Notes: generated by a model not told the origin, from the letters alone. A stretch of 59,569 bases of DNA from an uncultured Chryseobacterium sp. (GCA_913778275.1 CAJYWN010000021.1:1-59569); one strand, 5' to 3'. Positions 1 to 10,734 are shown, counted from the stretch's first letter. A program made the numbers and translations.

Positions 1-8
1 TAGATATT

Positions 9-833
9 ATGTCTTATACACCAGCTGCTGCAGACGTAGCAAAATTGAGAAACCAAACAGGTGCAGGTATGATGGACTGCAAAAAAGCTTTAGTAGAAGC
101 TGAAGGAGATTTCGAAAAAGCAGTAGATATCCTTAGAAAAAAAGGACAGAAAGTGGCTGCAAACAGAGCAGACAGAGAATCTACTGAAGGAGCAGTAATC
201 GCAAGAGTAAATGAAGACAATACTCTGGGTGCTGTTATTTCATTAAACTGCGAAACTGACTTTGTTGGTAAAAACGAAGCTTTCATTGAACTGGCTTACG
301 AACTGGCTGAAATGGCGATCTTTGCTGCTACAAAAGAAGAGCTTTTAGCTACAGATTTCCACGGAATCACTGTTGCTGAAAAATTAGTTGAGCAGACCGG
401 TGTAATCGGTGAAAAAATTGAAATCGGTGCATTCGAAAGAATTGAAGGGCCTTTCTTAGGAGCTTACATCCACGCTGGAAACAAAATTGCTGCGATCACT
501 TCACTTTCTGCTAATGTAGAAGGAGCTTCTGAAGCTGCTAAAGCGGTTTCTATGCAGGTAGCTGCTATGAACCCTATCGCTCTTGACGAAACTTCCGTTT
601 CTCAGGCAACGATTGATAAAGAATTAGAAATCGAAAGAGAACTTCTTATTAAAGAAGGAAAACCTGAAAACATTATCGAAAATATTCTTAAGGGTAAAAT
701 GCAGAGATTCTACAAAGACAACACATTGGTACACCAGTCTTTCATTAAAGACGGAGGAATCACTGTTGCTGATTATGTAAAATCTGTAAATGCAGATCTT
801 AAAGTAACCGGATTTGTAAGAGTAAGCTTATAA
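9..833 (+). CDS. tsf: Translation elongation factor Ts
   Basis: EF-Ts is the cytosolic guanine-nucleotide exchange factor that recycles EF-Tu. The 274-residue product has the full family length. It opens with the UBA-like N-terminal domain and the EF-Ts signature around residues 12-27 (LRNQTGAGMMDCKKAL), followed by the core carrying NCETDFVGKNEAF. The ATG at 9 is preceded by only 8 bases, so the promoter and upstream neighbour are outside the window. A strong hairpin terminator follows at 856. Its usual partner rpsB is not adjacent; it lies near 22 kb on the opposite strand. Identity is certain from the sequence. Confidence 0.98.
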   Translation: MSYTPAAADVAKLRNQTGAGMMDCKKALVEAEGDFEKAVDILRKKGQKVAANRADRESTEGAVIARVNEDNTLGAVISLNCETDFVGKNEAFIELAYELAEMAIFAATKEELLATDFHGITVAEKLVEQTGVIGEKIEIGAFERIEGPFLGAYIHAGNKIAAITSLSANVEGASEAAKAVSMQVAAMNPIALDETSVSQATIDKELEIERELLIKEGKPENIIENILKGKMQRFYKDNTLVHQSFIKDGGITVADYVKSVNADLKVTGFVRVSL

Positions 834-855
834 TCCTTTTCTGATTTAAAATATG

Positions 856-884
856 ATCCCGGTGATTTTCACCGGGATTTTTTA
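856..884 (+). terminator. Rho-independent terminator after tsf
   Basis: A perfect 10-bp stem (ATCCCGGTGA / TCACCGGGAT) with a TTT loop is followed by a run of T. It lies 22 bases past the tsf stop and separates tsf from the paralog array. Confidence 0.9.
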
Positions 885-995
885 TTCCCAATTGTGAGAT
901 TTTACGATACATTAAAAATATATTAAATATTTAATAATCTTAAATTTTATATATTTGATCTGTTAATTTAATATAATTAATTGATTTTTAATAAT

Positions 996-1003
996 TACAT
1001 TTG
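996..1003 (+). promoter_or_regulatory. -7 element (TACATTTG) of first paralog
   Basis: This is an exact match to the Bacteroidota -7 consensus TAnnTTTG, 18 bases before the ATG at 1022. No convincing -33 TTG lies at the usual spacing. It implies a short leader. Confidence 0.55.
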
Positions 1004-1021
1004 CATCCCTTATTAACAAGC

Positions 1022-4000
1022 ATGAAAAAAATTCTACTAACCATTTGTACTTTTTTTTGTTTATTATTCAATGCTCAGCTGGACACAGACCATTGGTTTG
1101 CCCCCATGGCATCAAAAGTTGGGAACAGTGCATTGCAGGGATACCTGTATCTTTCCACAAACGAGATTACTCCTTTTAATGTGGAAATATTCAATAACAG
1201 CACATTATATACAACAGTACAGGTTAGTAAGGGCAACCCTACAGAAATAGCGATCCCGAATTATTTTCTTATCACAACCGATCAGCAGGATCTCTTTATT
1301 CCGAATACCATGGGAATGTATGTGAAAGGACCCAAAAAGTTTTTTGCCAACTACAGGTTTTCTCTTCAGAATCATGCCGAAATTATTACCTCAAAAGGTC
1401 TGGCCGGGCTTGGCACCACCTTCTATGCGGCAATGGCCCCGAATAACAGCAATTCTCCGAACATAAGCGCAGCAATCATCAATTCAACAATAGGCGTAAC
1501 GGCTACCGAAGACAACACGGCGGTAGTTGTTTCCGGATACAATCCGAATGTTATTTTTTCGGACGGCTCATCGACACCTACAAAAAGTTTCATGCTGAAT
1601 AAAGGCCAATCCTACATCATGGACGTTCGTGCAGCAGACAGTAATTTCAATCTCGACGGACTTATCGGTGCCAAGATCGTAGCTACAAAACCGGTTTCCG
1701 TAACCAATGGAAATTTTAACGGAATGCATTATCCTGCAAATGGTCTTACCAACAACGACATCCTTATGGATCAGGCGGTTCCCGTAGACAGACTCGGAAA
1801 AGATTTTGTGGTCGTAAAAGGCAACGGATCCGTATCATCACAAATGGAATCAGCATTGGTGGTAGCTACAGAAAACAACACTCAAATTACAATTAACGGA
1901 GTAAACTCAGGAATTACCCTGAATGAAGGACAATATTATATGATCCCAAGTGCCAATTATATCAATCAGGGAAACGGAATATATAATATGGGAATCTCCA
2001 CCAACAAAAACGCTTACGTATATCAGTTTCTGGCCGGCGTTTCCAGTGGAAACGAATACCCCACGGGAGGAATGAACTTTATTCCGCCGCTCAGCTGTTT
2101 CCTTCCTAATAAAATTGATGAGATCGGTTTCATTAATCAAATCGGAAATCAGACATACAGCACAAGGCTAAATATTATCACCCAAACCGGCGCAACAGTT
2201 ACTTTAAACGGAAATCCCATTGCTGCTGCCAACGGTCCGGTTCCGGTAACCGGCAATCCGAATTGGGTAACTTATTCTATTCCAAGCATCTCAGGAACAA
2301 TTACTGTAAATTCCACCAAATCTGTTACAGCCGGAATTGCAGCCGGAAGCGGCGCCGTAGGATACGGCGGATATTTTGCCGGATTCTCATCAGTCCCTGT
2401 CATTTCAAAAACCGGAGACTGTTACCTGGGAATTCTCTTACAGGTGGACAATACTTATGATGCTTATCAATGGTACCTCAACGGAAATCCTATTCCGGGT
2501 GCAACCTCATATTCTATTAACCCTGAATTATACGGAGCGGGAACATACACCTGCCTTGTCACAAAAAACAACTGTGAATCAAAATTAACGACTGGCTACA
2601 ATTACACACTGTGCCCGCCAATTACAACAACAACCTATAATATCGGTTCATGCAATACCAAAGTTATTTCTCCCGCTTTCACGACATCCACCCAGACAAT
2701 AGTCCCTGTCAATACAAGCATTATTTTGGCTCCAACCTCCGGAACAGCAACTGTAAATCCAATAACAGGACAAATCACTTACACTCCCAACCCCGGACTT
2801 ACAGCAGACACGACAGACACTTTTATTTATTATGCGGAAGGAAGCGGCAATCCTGCTGATTTTGAATATTTTAAAATCATTATTAATATAGATGTTTTAC
2901 AAACTTCTGCCGGCACATTAACCTCATGCACAGATACAAACGGAAACGGAACATTCGATCTTAGTTCGGTAAATGTTACGCCGGACTCCGGAACGACGGT
3001 TCAGTATTTCACCAACCCCACCTTCACCGGAACTCCGATCGCCAATCCTGCAGCTTATAACGGACCAGCAGGAACAATTTATGCCAATGTCACCTCTCAA
3101 TATGGATGTACGAAAGCCGCACAGATTACATTAACAACAATTAGCTCTCCATCTGTTAATACCGGAAATTTTAATGCCACTCTTTGTGATGATAATTTTG
3201 ATGGAATTGTAAATGTCGATTTTTCAACTGTTACTTCCGCAATTGTACCCAACCCTGCGGCCGTAAACGTACGGTACTATCTTCTGCAGGCAGATGCCAA
3301 TGCCGGAAATGCCAATACTTTACCAGCCACTTGGAGCTATACCGCCAACACAACAGTGTATGTTCGTGTAGATGGCCTTACAGGAAACTGCCCACCCGCT
3401 TTTGGACAGATAGATTTTAAAATAGGCAGCAGAATTACATTACTTACTACAGCAGCAAATGCAAGCATTTGCGACAATGACCTCAACGGCTCAGAAAGTA
3501 TAAACTTAAATGATTATAAAAATTTGTTTACCGCAAATACCGGTGTAAACGTAACCTTCCACGGTACTCTAGCCAATGCACAGGCGGGAACTAATTCTAT
3601 CACTCCTGCTCAAATCATTACAGCTGCTTCAACTACTTTTTATATAAGATTTACCAGCTCAGCAGAATGTCCAAGCACAGGTGTTTTAACAATTATTTTA
3701 AAAGCTCCGAAAAAATCTGATGTTTTGAAGGATCAGATTGTGTGTTCAGGTGAAAAAACCATATTAGACGCAGGGACTGGTTTTACATCTTATAAATGGA
3801 GCACCGGAGCTAGCACCCAAACCATCACTGCCGGGGAAGGAAGCTATTATGTAGATTTGGAATTCAACGGTTGTATATACCGCCAGACAGTAAATGTTAC
3901 CACTTCCGCATCACCAACTATCACTAAGATTGAAGTTTCGGGATACAATGCTACCGTTTCTGTTTCCGGAGGGACTCCCCCTTATCAATACTCTTTAAAT

Positions 4001-4390
4001 GGAATTGATTATCAGACTTCTAACATATTTACCGGCTTATCAAGAGGGCTGCATACAGTATATGTTTTAGGCGCAGATTTGTGCACTCCGGTTATTAAAG
4101 AATTTTTAGTATTAAACCTCATTAATGCAATCACGCCAAATGGAGACGGGCTTAATGATGTTCTTAATTATTCTGACCTCAGAATTAAACAAAATGTTTC
4201 TATAGAAGTGGCAGACCGTTATGGAGCTCCTGTCTATAAATCTGCGGATAAGAGTTACATCTGGGACGGAAAGGTAAATGGCAGACCTTTGTCTACCGGA
4301 ACATACTGGTATATATTAAGATGGACTGAGCCTGACACCAAATTACCAGTTTCCTATTCAGGCTGGCTATTAATTAAAAATCGTGAATAA
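1022..4390 (+). CDS. IgGFc-binding-like surface protein with type B T9SS domain (paralog A)
   Basis: This is a predicted secreted cell-surface protein of 1122 residues. The ATG at 1022 begins a clear signal peptide (MKKILLTICTFFCLLFNAQ), so the upstream in-frame TTG at 1001 is unlikely. Residues about 20-460 resemble the IgGFc-binding N-terminal domain: DTDHWFAPM, ATKPVSVTNGNFNG, ATENNTQITING, GYGGYFAGFSSVPVI. An Ig-like module follows (YQWYLNGN), then beta-rich adhesin-type modules. The last 90 residues form the CHU_C/gliding-motility C-terminal domain (NAITPNGDGLND ... DRYG ... WDGK), a type B T9SS export signal. It shares an extra middle module with paralog E (CDDNFDGIVNVDF). The ligand is unknown; adhesion is inferred. 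Confidence 0.85.
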   Translation: MKKILLTICTFFCLLFNAQLDTDHWFAPMASKVGNSALQGYLYLSTNEITPFNVEIFNNSTLYTTVQVSKGNPTEIAIPNYFLITTDQQDLFIPNTMGMYVKGPKKFFANYRFSLQNHAEIITSKGLAGLGTTFYAAMAPNNSNSPNISAAIINSTIGVTATEDNTAVVVSGYNPNVIFSDGSSTPTKSFMLNKGQSYIMDVRAADSNFNLDGLIGAKIVATKPVSVTNGNFNGMHYPANGLTNNDILMDQAVPVDRLGKDFVVVKGNGSVSSQMESALVVATENNTQITINGVNSGITLNEGQYYMIPSANYINQGNGIYNMGISTNKNAYVYQFLAGVSSGNEYPTGGMNFIPPLSCFLPNKIDEIGFINQIGNQTYSTRLNIITQTGATVTLNGNPIAAANGPVPVTGNPNWVTYSIPSISGTITVNSTKSVTAGIAAGSGAVGYGGYFAGFSSVPVISKTGDCYLGILLQVDNTYDAYQWYLNGNPIPGATSYSINPELYGAGTYTCLVTKNNCESKLTTGYNYTLCPPITTTTYNIGSCNTKVISPAFTTSTQTIVPVNTSIILAPTSGTATVNPITGQITYTPNPGLTADTTDTFIYYAEGSGNPADFEYFKIIINIDVLQTSAGTLTSCTDTNGNGTFDLSSVNVTPDSGTTVQYFTNPTFTGTPIANPAAYNGPAGTIYANVTSQYGCTKAAQITLTTISSPSVNTGNFNATLCDDNFDGIVNVDFSTVTSAIVPNPAAVNVRYYLLQADANAGNANTLPATWSYTANTTVYVRVDGLTGNCPPAFGQIDFKIGSRITLLTTAANASICDNDLNGSESINLNDYKNLFTANTGVNVTFHGTLANAQAGTNSITPAQIITAASTTFYIRFTSSAECPSTGVLTIILKAPKKSDVLKDQIVCSGEKTILDAGTGFTSYKWSTGASTQTITAGEGSYYVDLEFNGCIYRQTVNVTTSASPTITKIEVSGYNATVSVSGGTPPYQYSLNGIDYQTSNIFTGLSRGLHTVYVLGADLCTPVIKEFLVLNLINAITPNGDGLNDVLNYSDLRIKQNVSIEVADRYGAPVYKSADKSYIWDGKVNGRPLSTGTYWYILRWTEPDTKLPVSYSGWLLIKNRE

Positions 4391-4435
4391 AAACAACTTT
4401 TTAATGTTTTTTTAACAATATATTGAATAATAGTT

Positions 4436-4443
4436 TATTTTTG
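4436..4443 (+). promoter_or_regulatory. -7 element (TATTTTTG) of paralog B
   Basis: Exact TAnnTTTG match 22 bases before the ATG at 4466. It suggests paralog B has its own promoter although only 75 bases separate it from paralog A. Confidence 0.55.
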
Positions 4444-4465
4444 TAGAAATCATAATCCATACCAT

Positions 4466-7400
4466 ATGAAAAGATTTCTATTATCTTTCGTATTAATGCT
4501 TTTTGCAGTTAATACTCTTTTTGCACAGAGAGATACGGAACACTGGTTTGCACCGATGAAGAACAAAACAGGTTTAACGGGCAGTGCAAACAGCCAGTCC
4601 ATCTATTTCTCTACCGATTCCACGGTTCCTTTTGATGTGGATATTTACAACAACAACACCGTAATTGCTACCGTGAATATTGTTAAAGGAAGCCCGGTAA
4701 TTTACAATCTTCCTATAACCACGGGAAACTCAAATCTTGTTACAACGTTACAAACCGAGGCTTTCACACCGATTACAAAGGGTATTTATACAAAAGGAAC
4801 CAAGCCTTATTATGCCAATTTCAGAATTTCGGTTCCAAGTCATGGTGAAGTTATAACTTCCAAAGGAAAAGCCGGAATCGGTAAAAAGTTTTATGCAGCA
4901 GCTGCACCTATCACGGATATCAGCGGAGGGGGTATTTACAACTTCACTACAGGTATCCTTGCAACGGAAAACAATACTGTTGTTACAGTTTCAGGATATT
5001 CTTCAGGCGTCGTATTTTCAAATGGCACTACGGGAGCAACTACCCCATCCATGTCTTTTACACTCAATAAAGGACAATCTTATATTATTGAAGGAGTGGG
5101 AAATCAATCCGGAAATGCAACCGGATTCATTGGAGCAAAAATTGAAGCCGACAAGCCCGTATCCGTAACCAATGGTAACTTTAACGGTCAGTTTTCATGG
5201 GGTGCCGTTGGAGGAAGCTCGGATATCATTATGGATCAATCTGTTCCGGTAGAGCGATTAGGAAACGAATTTGTTTTGGTAAAAGGAAATGGTAATGTTT
5301 CTGCTCAGATGGAAGATGCCCTTATCATTGCTACGGAGAACAATACGGAAGTACGAATTAATGGAGGTCCGGTAGTTGCAACCCTAAATGAAGGACAATT
5401 TTACAGAGTAAACGGACCTAACGTTGGAGCGCCTGCCAATAACGTGAATTATATAAACCAGGGTAACGAGCATTACAACATGTACATTAAAACTTCTAAA
5501 AATGTATATGTTTACCAGCTTTTAGCAGGCCTTGCAACAAGTATAGCAACAATAGGGTATAATTATATTCCCCCTTTGAACTGTTTCTTACCACGGAAAA
5601 TTGACGAGATTGCTTTAATCAATGATCTGAATGGTGTTACAAATGACATTAAACTAAATATTTTAACAGAAGCAGGAGCTACCGTTACCTATACCACCGG
5701 TGCAGGAGCACCCATAACGCCTACTGCAGCACAGGGGCCATATCCGGTTCAGGGAACTACCGCCTGGGTATCATACTCTATTCCGGGACTGTCAGGAAAC
5801 ATTACAGTAAACTCTACAAAAGCCGTAACAGCAGGTATTGCAGGAGGAAGCGGAGTGGTTGGCTACGGTGGATATTTCGCCGGTTTCTCATCCGTGCCGG
5901 TGATTGCCAAACAAACAGGAGATTGTGTTCCGGGAATCGTTCTTGAAGTTGATGACAGCTTTGAAACCTATCAATGGTTTTTGAATGATGTGCCTATCGC
6001 GGGTGCTACGCAAAACGTGTACACGCCTACTCAGGCCGGAAACTATACCGTGAAAGTAACAATGGGAACCTGCCCTCCGGTAACAACTCCTATTTATAAA
6101 GTATTCTCCTGTATCAAAAATACAACCGCCAACCTTAATGCATGTGCTACTAAAGTAATCACGCCTGCGTTTTCATTCAATACGACACAGACTCCTGTGG
6201 CAGGTACCGTAACTATTCTTACCTATCCTACGCACGGAACAGCAACACTAAATCCTTCAACGGGGCAAATCACTTATATTCCGAATCCCGGATATTTAGG
6301 TGCGGATACGATTGTGTATCAATTCTGCGGTAATGCTCCTGAGTTTATTGACTGCGAACATGTAACCTTAAATCTAAATGTTGTCCCTTTCATTTTAACC
6401 GATAGGACCATTAAAGCATGTCAGTACAACGGAAAAGGATTCTTTGATCTTACAACCGCAAATGTAACATCATACAACCCTGTTACTAAGAAATTCTATC
6501 CGACTTTAGCTGATCTTAATGCAGGAACCAATCTAATAACTAATCCTACCAATTATTTTTCGGCGGAAGGCTTTGTTTATGTACAGGTAACCACCAATGA
6601 AGGATGTGTAGGAAATGCAAAAATAACACTAGCATTTTTTCCTTCACCGGTAGTGATGGAAGCTACTTTAAGCGAGTGTTTCCTTGAAACTGATGAAGGT
6701 AAAGCAAAATTCGATCTTACAATTGCAAGCGTAACCACAGAAAACCCGGTTACTAAAAAATATTATCCAACATTTGTGGATGCCAGCAACGGAACCAACG
6801 AAATTCTAAATGCAGACACTTATATATCCGGAAACGGAACTGCTTATGTGAGAGTATACAATAGCAACCAATGTTATACAATTGCTAAAATTAATCTAAA
6901 AGTAATTCCTCCTAAAAGATCTGCAGTTCTTACAGATAAAATCATTTGTATTGACGGAAGAACCAATCTGGATGCCGGACCGGGATATGCCTCTTATGAA
7001 TGGAACACCGGAGCCACAACCCAGGTACTGGAAGGTGTTTCTGTAGGAGAATACTGGGTAATCCTGGAAGATAACGGATGTTTTGTAAAACAGTTTGTAC
7101 AGGTGAAAAAAGCGGAAACTCCTGTTATTAAAGAAATAGAAATATCAAACAATACCGTAACTGTTCATGTTACAGGCGGAAAAGGACCTTACCTATACGC
7201 CGTAGACTCACCAAACAACTGGCAGGACTCTAACGTGTTCACGGGACTTTCCAGAGGGCAGCATGTATTTTATGTAAAAGACGCTTATAACTGTACACCG
7301 GTTTCTGTTGAGGTAACCGTACCAAATCTGATTAATGCCATCACTCCGAATGGGGACAATAAAAATGACTTTATCGATTACAGTGAGCTGGCTTATAAAG

Positions 7401-7606
7401 AAAACCTTTCATTTGTTATATACGACCGGTATGGAAACAAAATATTTACCGGAGATAAATTCAACAACTACAAATGGGATGGTAAACATTATGATAAAAA
7501 ACTGGTAACAGGAACCTACTGGTACCATATCAACTGGAATGAGCCGAATAAAGAAAAAACACCGATCAAATACACAGGCTGGATATTAGTGAAAAATATA
7601 AACTGA
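4466..7606 (+). CDS. IgGFc-binding-like surface protein with type B T9SS domain (paralog B)
   Basis: This 1046-residue secreted protein belongs to the same family as its neighbours. The signal peptide ends near VNTLFAQ. The IgGFc-binding-like region spans roughly residues 22-485 (RDTEHWFAPM, KPVSVTNGNFNG, MDQSVPVERLGNEFVLVKG, NVYVYQLLAG). An Ig-like module (YQWFLNDVP) and a repeat block (TIVYQFCGNAPEFIDCEHV) follow, then two short repeats with KKFYPTLADLNAGTN / KKYYPTFVDASNGTN. A CHU_C type B T9SS domain starts near residue 953 (NAITPNGDNKNDF). It lacks the DDN module of paralogs A and E. A terminator follows at 7641. Function as an adhesin or matrix component is inferred, not shown. Confidence 0.85.
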   Translation: MKRFLLSFVLMLFAVNTLFAQRDTEHWFAPMKNKTGLTGSANSQSIYFSTDSTVPFDVDIYNNNTVIATVNIVKGSPVIYNLPITTGNSNLVTTLQTEAFTPITKGIYTKGTKPYYANFRISVPSHGEVITSKGKAGIGKKFYAAAAPITDISGGGIYNFTTGILATENNTVVTVSGYSSGVVFSNGTTGATTPSMSFTLNKGQSYIIEGVGNQSGNATGFIGAKIEADKPVSVTNGNFNGQFSWGAVGGSSDIIMDQSVPVERLGNEFVLVKGNGNVSAQMEDALIIATENNTEVRINGGPVVATLNEGQFYRVNGPNVGAPANNVNYINQGNEHYNMYIKTSKNVYVYQLLAGLATSIATIGYNYIPPLNCFLPRKIDEIALINDLNGVTNDIKLNILTEAGATVTYTTGAGAPITPTAAQGPYPVQGTTAWVSYSIPGLSGNITVNSTKAVTAGIAGGSGVVGYGGYFAGFSSVPVIAKQTGDCVPGIVLEVDDSFETYQWFLNDVPIAGATQNVYTPTQAGNYTVKVTMGTCPPVTTPIYKVFSCIKNTTANLNACATKVITPAFSFNTTQTPVAGTVTILTYPTHGTATLNPSTGQITYIPNPGYLGADTIVYQFCGNAPEFIDCEHVTLNLNVVPFILTDRTIKACQYNGKGFFDLTTANVTSYNPVTKKFYPTLADLNAGTNLITNPTNYFSAEGFVYVQVTTNEGCVGNAKITLAFFPSPVVMEATLSECFLETDEGKAKFDLTIASVTTENPVTKKYYPTFVDASNGTNEILNADTYISGNGTAYVRVYNSNQCYTIAKINLKVIPPKRSAVLTDKIICIDGRTNLDAGPGYASYEWNTGATTQVLEGVSVGEYWVILEDNGCFVKQFVQVKKAETPVIKEIEISNNTVTVHVTGGKGPYLYAVDSPNNWQDSNVFTGLSRGQHVFYVKDAYNCTPVSVEVTVPNLINAITPNGDNKNDFIDYSELAYKENLSFVIYDRYGNKIFTGDKFNNYKWDGKHYDKKLVTGTYWYHINWNEPNKEKTPIKYTGWILVKNIN

Positions 7607-7638
7607 TAATAACCGGTAAATATAATAACCGGTAAATA
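7607..7638 (+). repeat. 16-bp tandem duplication
   Basis: Two adjacent perfect copies of TAATAACCGGTAAATA sit directly after the paralog B stop codon and before the terminator. This looks like a small slippage duplication without evident function. Confidence 0.85.
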
Positions 7639-7640
7639 TA

Positions 7641-7675
7641 AAAAGAGGCTGTCTCACGGAGCAGCCTCTTTTTTT
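7641..7675 (+). terminator. Terminator after paralog B
   Basis: An 11-bp stem (AAAAGAGGCTG with CAGCCTCTTTT) has a 10-base loop and a T-tract. It ends the transcript of paralog B. About 200 AT-rich bases without a gene follow before paralog C. Confidence 0.88.
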
Positions 7676-7872
7676 ATCCATAATAATACCGCAAACAAAA
7701 ATGTTGGCTTTTTTGATAAAATCGCGCAATATACAAAAATGAATTTAACTTTTATGTAGTATTATTTAACCCAAATAAAACTAATAATTAATTTAACATT
7801 AATATTAATGATGTGGTACTTATAGTATAGTTTTTTTCTATTTATTATGCGGAATATATTAAAATAATCTTT

Positions 7873-7880
7873 TATTTTTG
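7873..7880 (+). promoter_or_regulatory. -7 element (TATTTTTG) of paralog C
   Basis: Exact TAnnTTTG match, 22 bases before the ATG at 7903, in a spacer that already holds a terminator. This supports independent transcription of paralog C. Confidence 0.6.
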
Positions 7881-7902
7881 CATTAGTCTTAATTTACGTG
7901 TC

Positions 7903-10713
7903 ATGAAAAAATTTTTATTGCCCTTCCTCCTATTGCTCTTTTGCATAAACATAACCTTTGCCCAAAGAGATACAGATCATTGGTTTGCGCCCTATTTTGA
8001 CAAATCGGGCTCAAGCTATAAACATGCGCTTTATTTCTCCACAGACTCTGTTACCCCATTCGAGGTAAAGATCTATGCCCATACTGGGGTTATCGGTACC
8101 GTAACAATCAGCAAAGGTTCGCCGCAGGTTTTTAATATCAATTTTAATTTAATAAGAGCTGCAACTACATCAAACGCAGGAGTTCCCATCAATTTGGGGA
8201 TCTATACGAAAGGCGACAAACCTTATTTTGTATCATTAAGAGTCGCTACCATTTCCCATGGTGAAATTATAACCTCTAAGGGTAAAGCAGGGATTGGGAC
8301 CAAATTTTTTGCTGCGGCAGCTCCTATTACAGCTACTGGCACGCTGTATAATTTCACCACAGCAATCATGGCAACAGAAGACAATACTATCGTGACCGTA
8401 TCCGGATACGATCCTAACGTGCAGTTTACCAACATTCCTACTCCAACCCCCTCTACGCTTACCGTTATACTTAATAAAGGCCAGTCTTATATTCTTACCG
8501 GAAATGCGAGTATTGTAGCTAACAGGGAAGGCTTTATAGGGGCCAAAATAGAAGCCACAAAGCCGGTATCTGTAACCAATGGAAACTCAAACGGCTTTTA
8601 TGCCACGGGAACTGTTGACGGCTCAGACCTTATTATGGACCAGTCTGTTCCTACCGAACGACTCGGAAACGAATTTGCCATGGTAAAAAGTATTTCCACC
8701 AGCTCTGCAAATATGGAGGGTGGAATTATCATTGCAACAGAGAACGGCACAGATATATATTTGAACGATGCAACAACTCCCGTTGCTACCATTAATGAAG
8801 GAGATTATTACAGAATTATGGCTAACCAGTATAAAAATCAGGGGGGCGGTCATTCTAATCTTTATGTAAGAACTACAAAAAACGTTTATCTCTATCAGCT
8901 GGTAGGGGCAGGTGCCGCCAACAATACCGGAGGATACAATTATATTCCGCCGTTAAATTGTTTTCTGCCGAGAAAGATTGATGAAATCGGAAATATCAAT
9001 CTGATGCCGAATATCACATCAGCGATTAATTTAAAGCTTAATATTTTAACGGAAGCAGGCGCTGCCGTTACAGTAAACGGTATCGCTCCCACTGCTGCAC
9101 AAGGTCCTTATCCGCTTACCGGAAATTCTCAGTGGGTAACTTATGCCATAACAGGAGTTACCGGAAATCTTACGATTACTTCTACCAAGGCCGTAACTGC
9201 AGGAGTAAACGGTGGATACAGCACTGCAGGATACGGAGGATATTTCGCAGGCTTTTCATCTGTTCCGTTAATCACAAAAAAAACAGGAGAATGTATTCCC
9301 GGTCTGGTACTGGAGGTTGCCGACAGCTACAATACGTACCAGTGGTATCTGAACGGAAATCCCATTGCAGGCGCAAACTCATACAGCTATACCCCAACGG
9401 TTTCAGGAAATTATAGCGTAAAAATTGCGGTAGGCTCTTGTTCTCCGGTTATGACACCGGTATATAAAGCATATAAATGTCTTCAGAAAACAACAAAAAG
9501 TATTATTCTTTGCGAGGCATTTCACGCTATCATTCCTGAGTTTACCAATTCCACACAGAGTTATGTTCCTAATTCTGTAATGATTGTAACGCTACCTACA
9601 AACGGAACGGCAGTTATAGACCCTAATGGAGTAATTATCTATACACCCAACCAGGGATTTTTAGGAAATGACACAATTGTTTATAAATTCTGTGGCAACG
9701 ATCCGGAATTTACAGACTGCGAGGAGGTTACTTTACATCTGAACGTTTCTGAAAGCCCTACGGTTTCTGATATTACTGTGAGATCATGCTCTAACCCATC
9801 GAATCCCGCAACAGCAATGTTCAATCTGACGACAGCTCCTATAACTACAAGTTTAGGGGTAACAAAAAAATATTATCCGTCTCTTACCGATGCGCAGAAC
9901 GGAACCAATGAAATCCCGAACCCTTCTGCATATATTGCACCAAATGGCGTTGTTTTTGTGAGAGTCAGCAAAACGAGCTTGTGCTTCAAAATAGCACAAA
10001 TAACACTTATGGTACTTCCTCCGGCCCATTCCGAAATCCTTAAAGATAAAACGATCTGCATGGAAAACAAGACAACATTAGACGCTGGACCGGGATTTGA
10101 CGCATATCTATGGAGCACCGGAGCTACTTCCCAATCGATCAGCAATGTAACCGTAGGCACCTATTGGGTAGACCTGAAAGCAGGAGAATGTGTAACAAGG
10201 CAGAATGTAAAAGTATACCCTTCTGAACAGCCTGTTATTTCAAATATCGAGGTTTCCAACAATACCGTTACCGTACATGCAATAGGAGGAACTGCTCCTT
10301 ACAGATATTCTAAGGACAATATCAACTGGCAGGATTCTAATGTTTTTATGAATGTTCCGAGAGGCAGTATGTCTATTTACGTAAAAGATGATTATGGCTG
10401 TAATCCTATCTCTGTGGAAATTACGGTTCCTAATCTGATTAACGTCATCACACCCAATGGAGATGGAGTGAATGATATTCTTGATTACTCGGCTTTAGCC
10501 CGTAAACCAAACTTTACATTTAATATTTTTGACCGCTACGGAAGTAAAATTCATGAAGGAAATAAATCCAACAGCTACAAATGGGATGGAACCATGGTAG
10601 GCAGAAAAGTACCTACAGGAAGCTACTGGTTCGATATCAGCTGGAATGAGCCGAACAGTAAGAATACTCCAATCCGATATACAGGCTGGATATTGGTGAA
10701 GAATATTGAATAA
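7903..10713 (+). CDS. IgGFc-binding-like surface protein with type B T9SS domain (paralog C)
   Basis: This predicted secreted surface protein has 936 residues. The signal peptide ends near ITFAQ and is followed by RDTDHWFAPYFDKSG. The IgGFc-binding-like region shows GFIGAKIEATKPVSVTNGNS, MDQSVPTERLGNEFAMVK, NVYLYQLVGAG and YGGYFAGFSSVPLI. Ig-like (YQWYLNGNPIAGANS) and beta-repeat modules follow. The CHU_C type B T9SS domain begins near residue 842 (NVITPNGDGVNDILDYS). It has the same length as paralog D and aligns with it at a constant nucleotide offset of 3021. One stretch (8989-9071) is identical to paralog D at the DNA level. It is the clearest recent duplicate in the array. Confidence 0.86.
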   Translation: MKKFLLPFLLLLFCINITFAQRDTDHWFAPYFDKSGSSYKHALYFSTDSVTPFEVKIYAHTGVIGTVTISKGSPQVFNINFNLIRAATTSNAGVPINLGIYTKGDKPYFVSLRVATISHGEIITSKGKAGIGTKFFAAAAPITATGTLYNFTTAIMATEDNTIVTVSGYDPNVQFTNIPTPTPSTLTVILNKGQSYILTGNASIVANREGFIGAKIEATKPVSVTNGNSNGFYATGTVDGSDLIMDQSVPTERLGNEFAMVKSISTSSANMEGGIIIATENGTDIYLNDATTPVATINEGDYYRIMANQYKNQGGGHSNLYVRTTKNVYLYQLVGAGAANNTGGYNYIPPLNCFLPRKIDEIGNINLMPNITSAINLKLNILTEAGAAVTVNGIAPTAAQGPYPLTGNSQWVTYAITGVTGNLTITSTKAVTAGVNGGYSTAGYGGYFAGFSSVPLITKKTGECIPGLVLEVADSYNTYQWYLNGNPIAGANSYSYTPTVSGNYSVKIAVGSCSPVMTPVYKAYKCLQKTTKSIILCEAFHAIIPEFTNSTQSYVPNSVMIVTLPTNGTAVIDPNGVIIYTPNQGFLGNDTIVYKFCGNDPEFTDCEEVTLHLNVSESPTVSDITVRSCSNPSNPATAMFNLTTAPITTSLGVTKKYYPSLTDAQNGTNEIPNPSAYIAPNGVVFVRVSKTSLCFKIAQITLMVLPPAHSEILKDKTICMENKTTLDAGPGFDAYLWSTGATSQSISNVTVGTYWVDLKAGECVTRQNVKVYPSEQPVISNIEVSNNTVTVHAIGGTAPYRYSKDNINWQDSNVFMNVPRGSMSIYVKDDYGCNPISVEITVPNLINVITPNGDGVNDILDYSALARKPNFTFNIFDRYGSKIHEGNKSNSYKWDGTMVGRKVPTGSYWFDISWNEPNSKNTPIRYTGWILVKNIE

Positions 10714-10734
10714 TAGCACACTATTAATAACTTC

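Noticed and set aside
1001..1021. Upstream TTG start for paralog A
   Set aside because: It would place seven residues before the signal peptide and lies within the -7 element TACATTTG.
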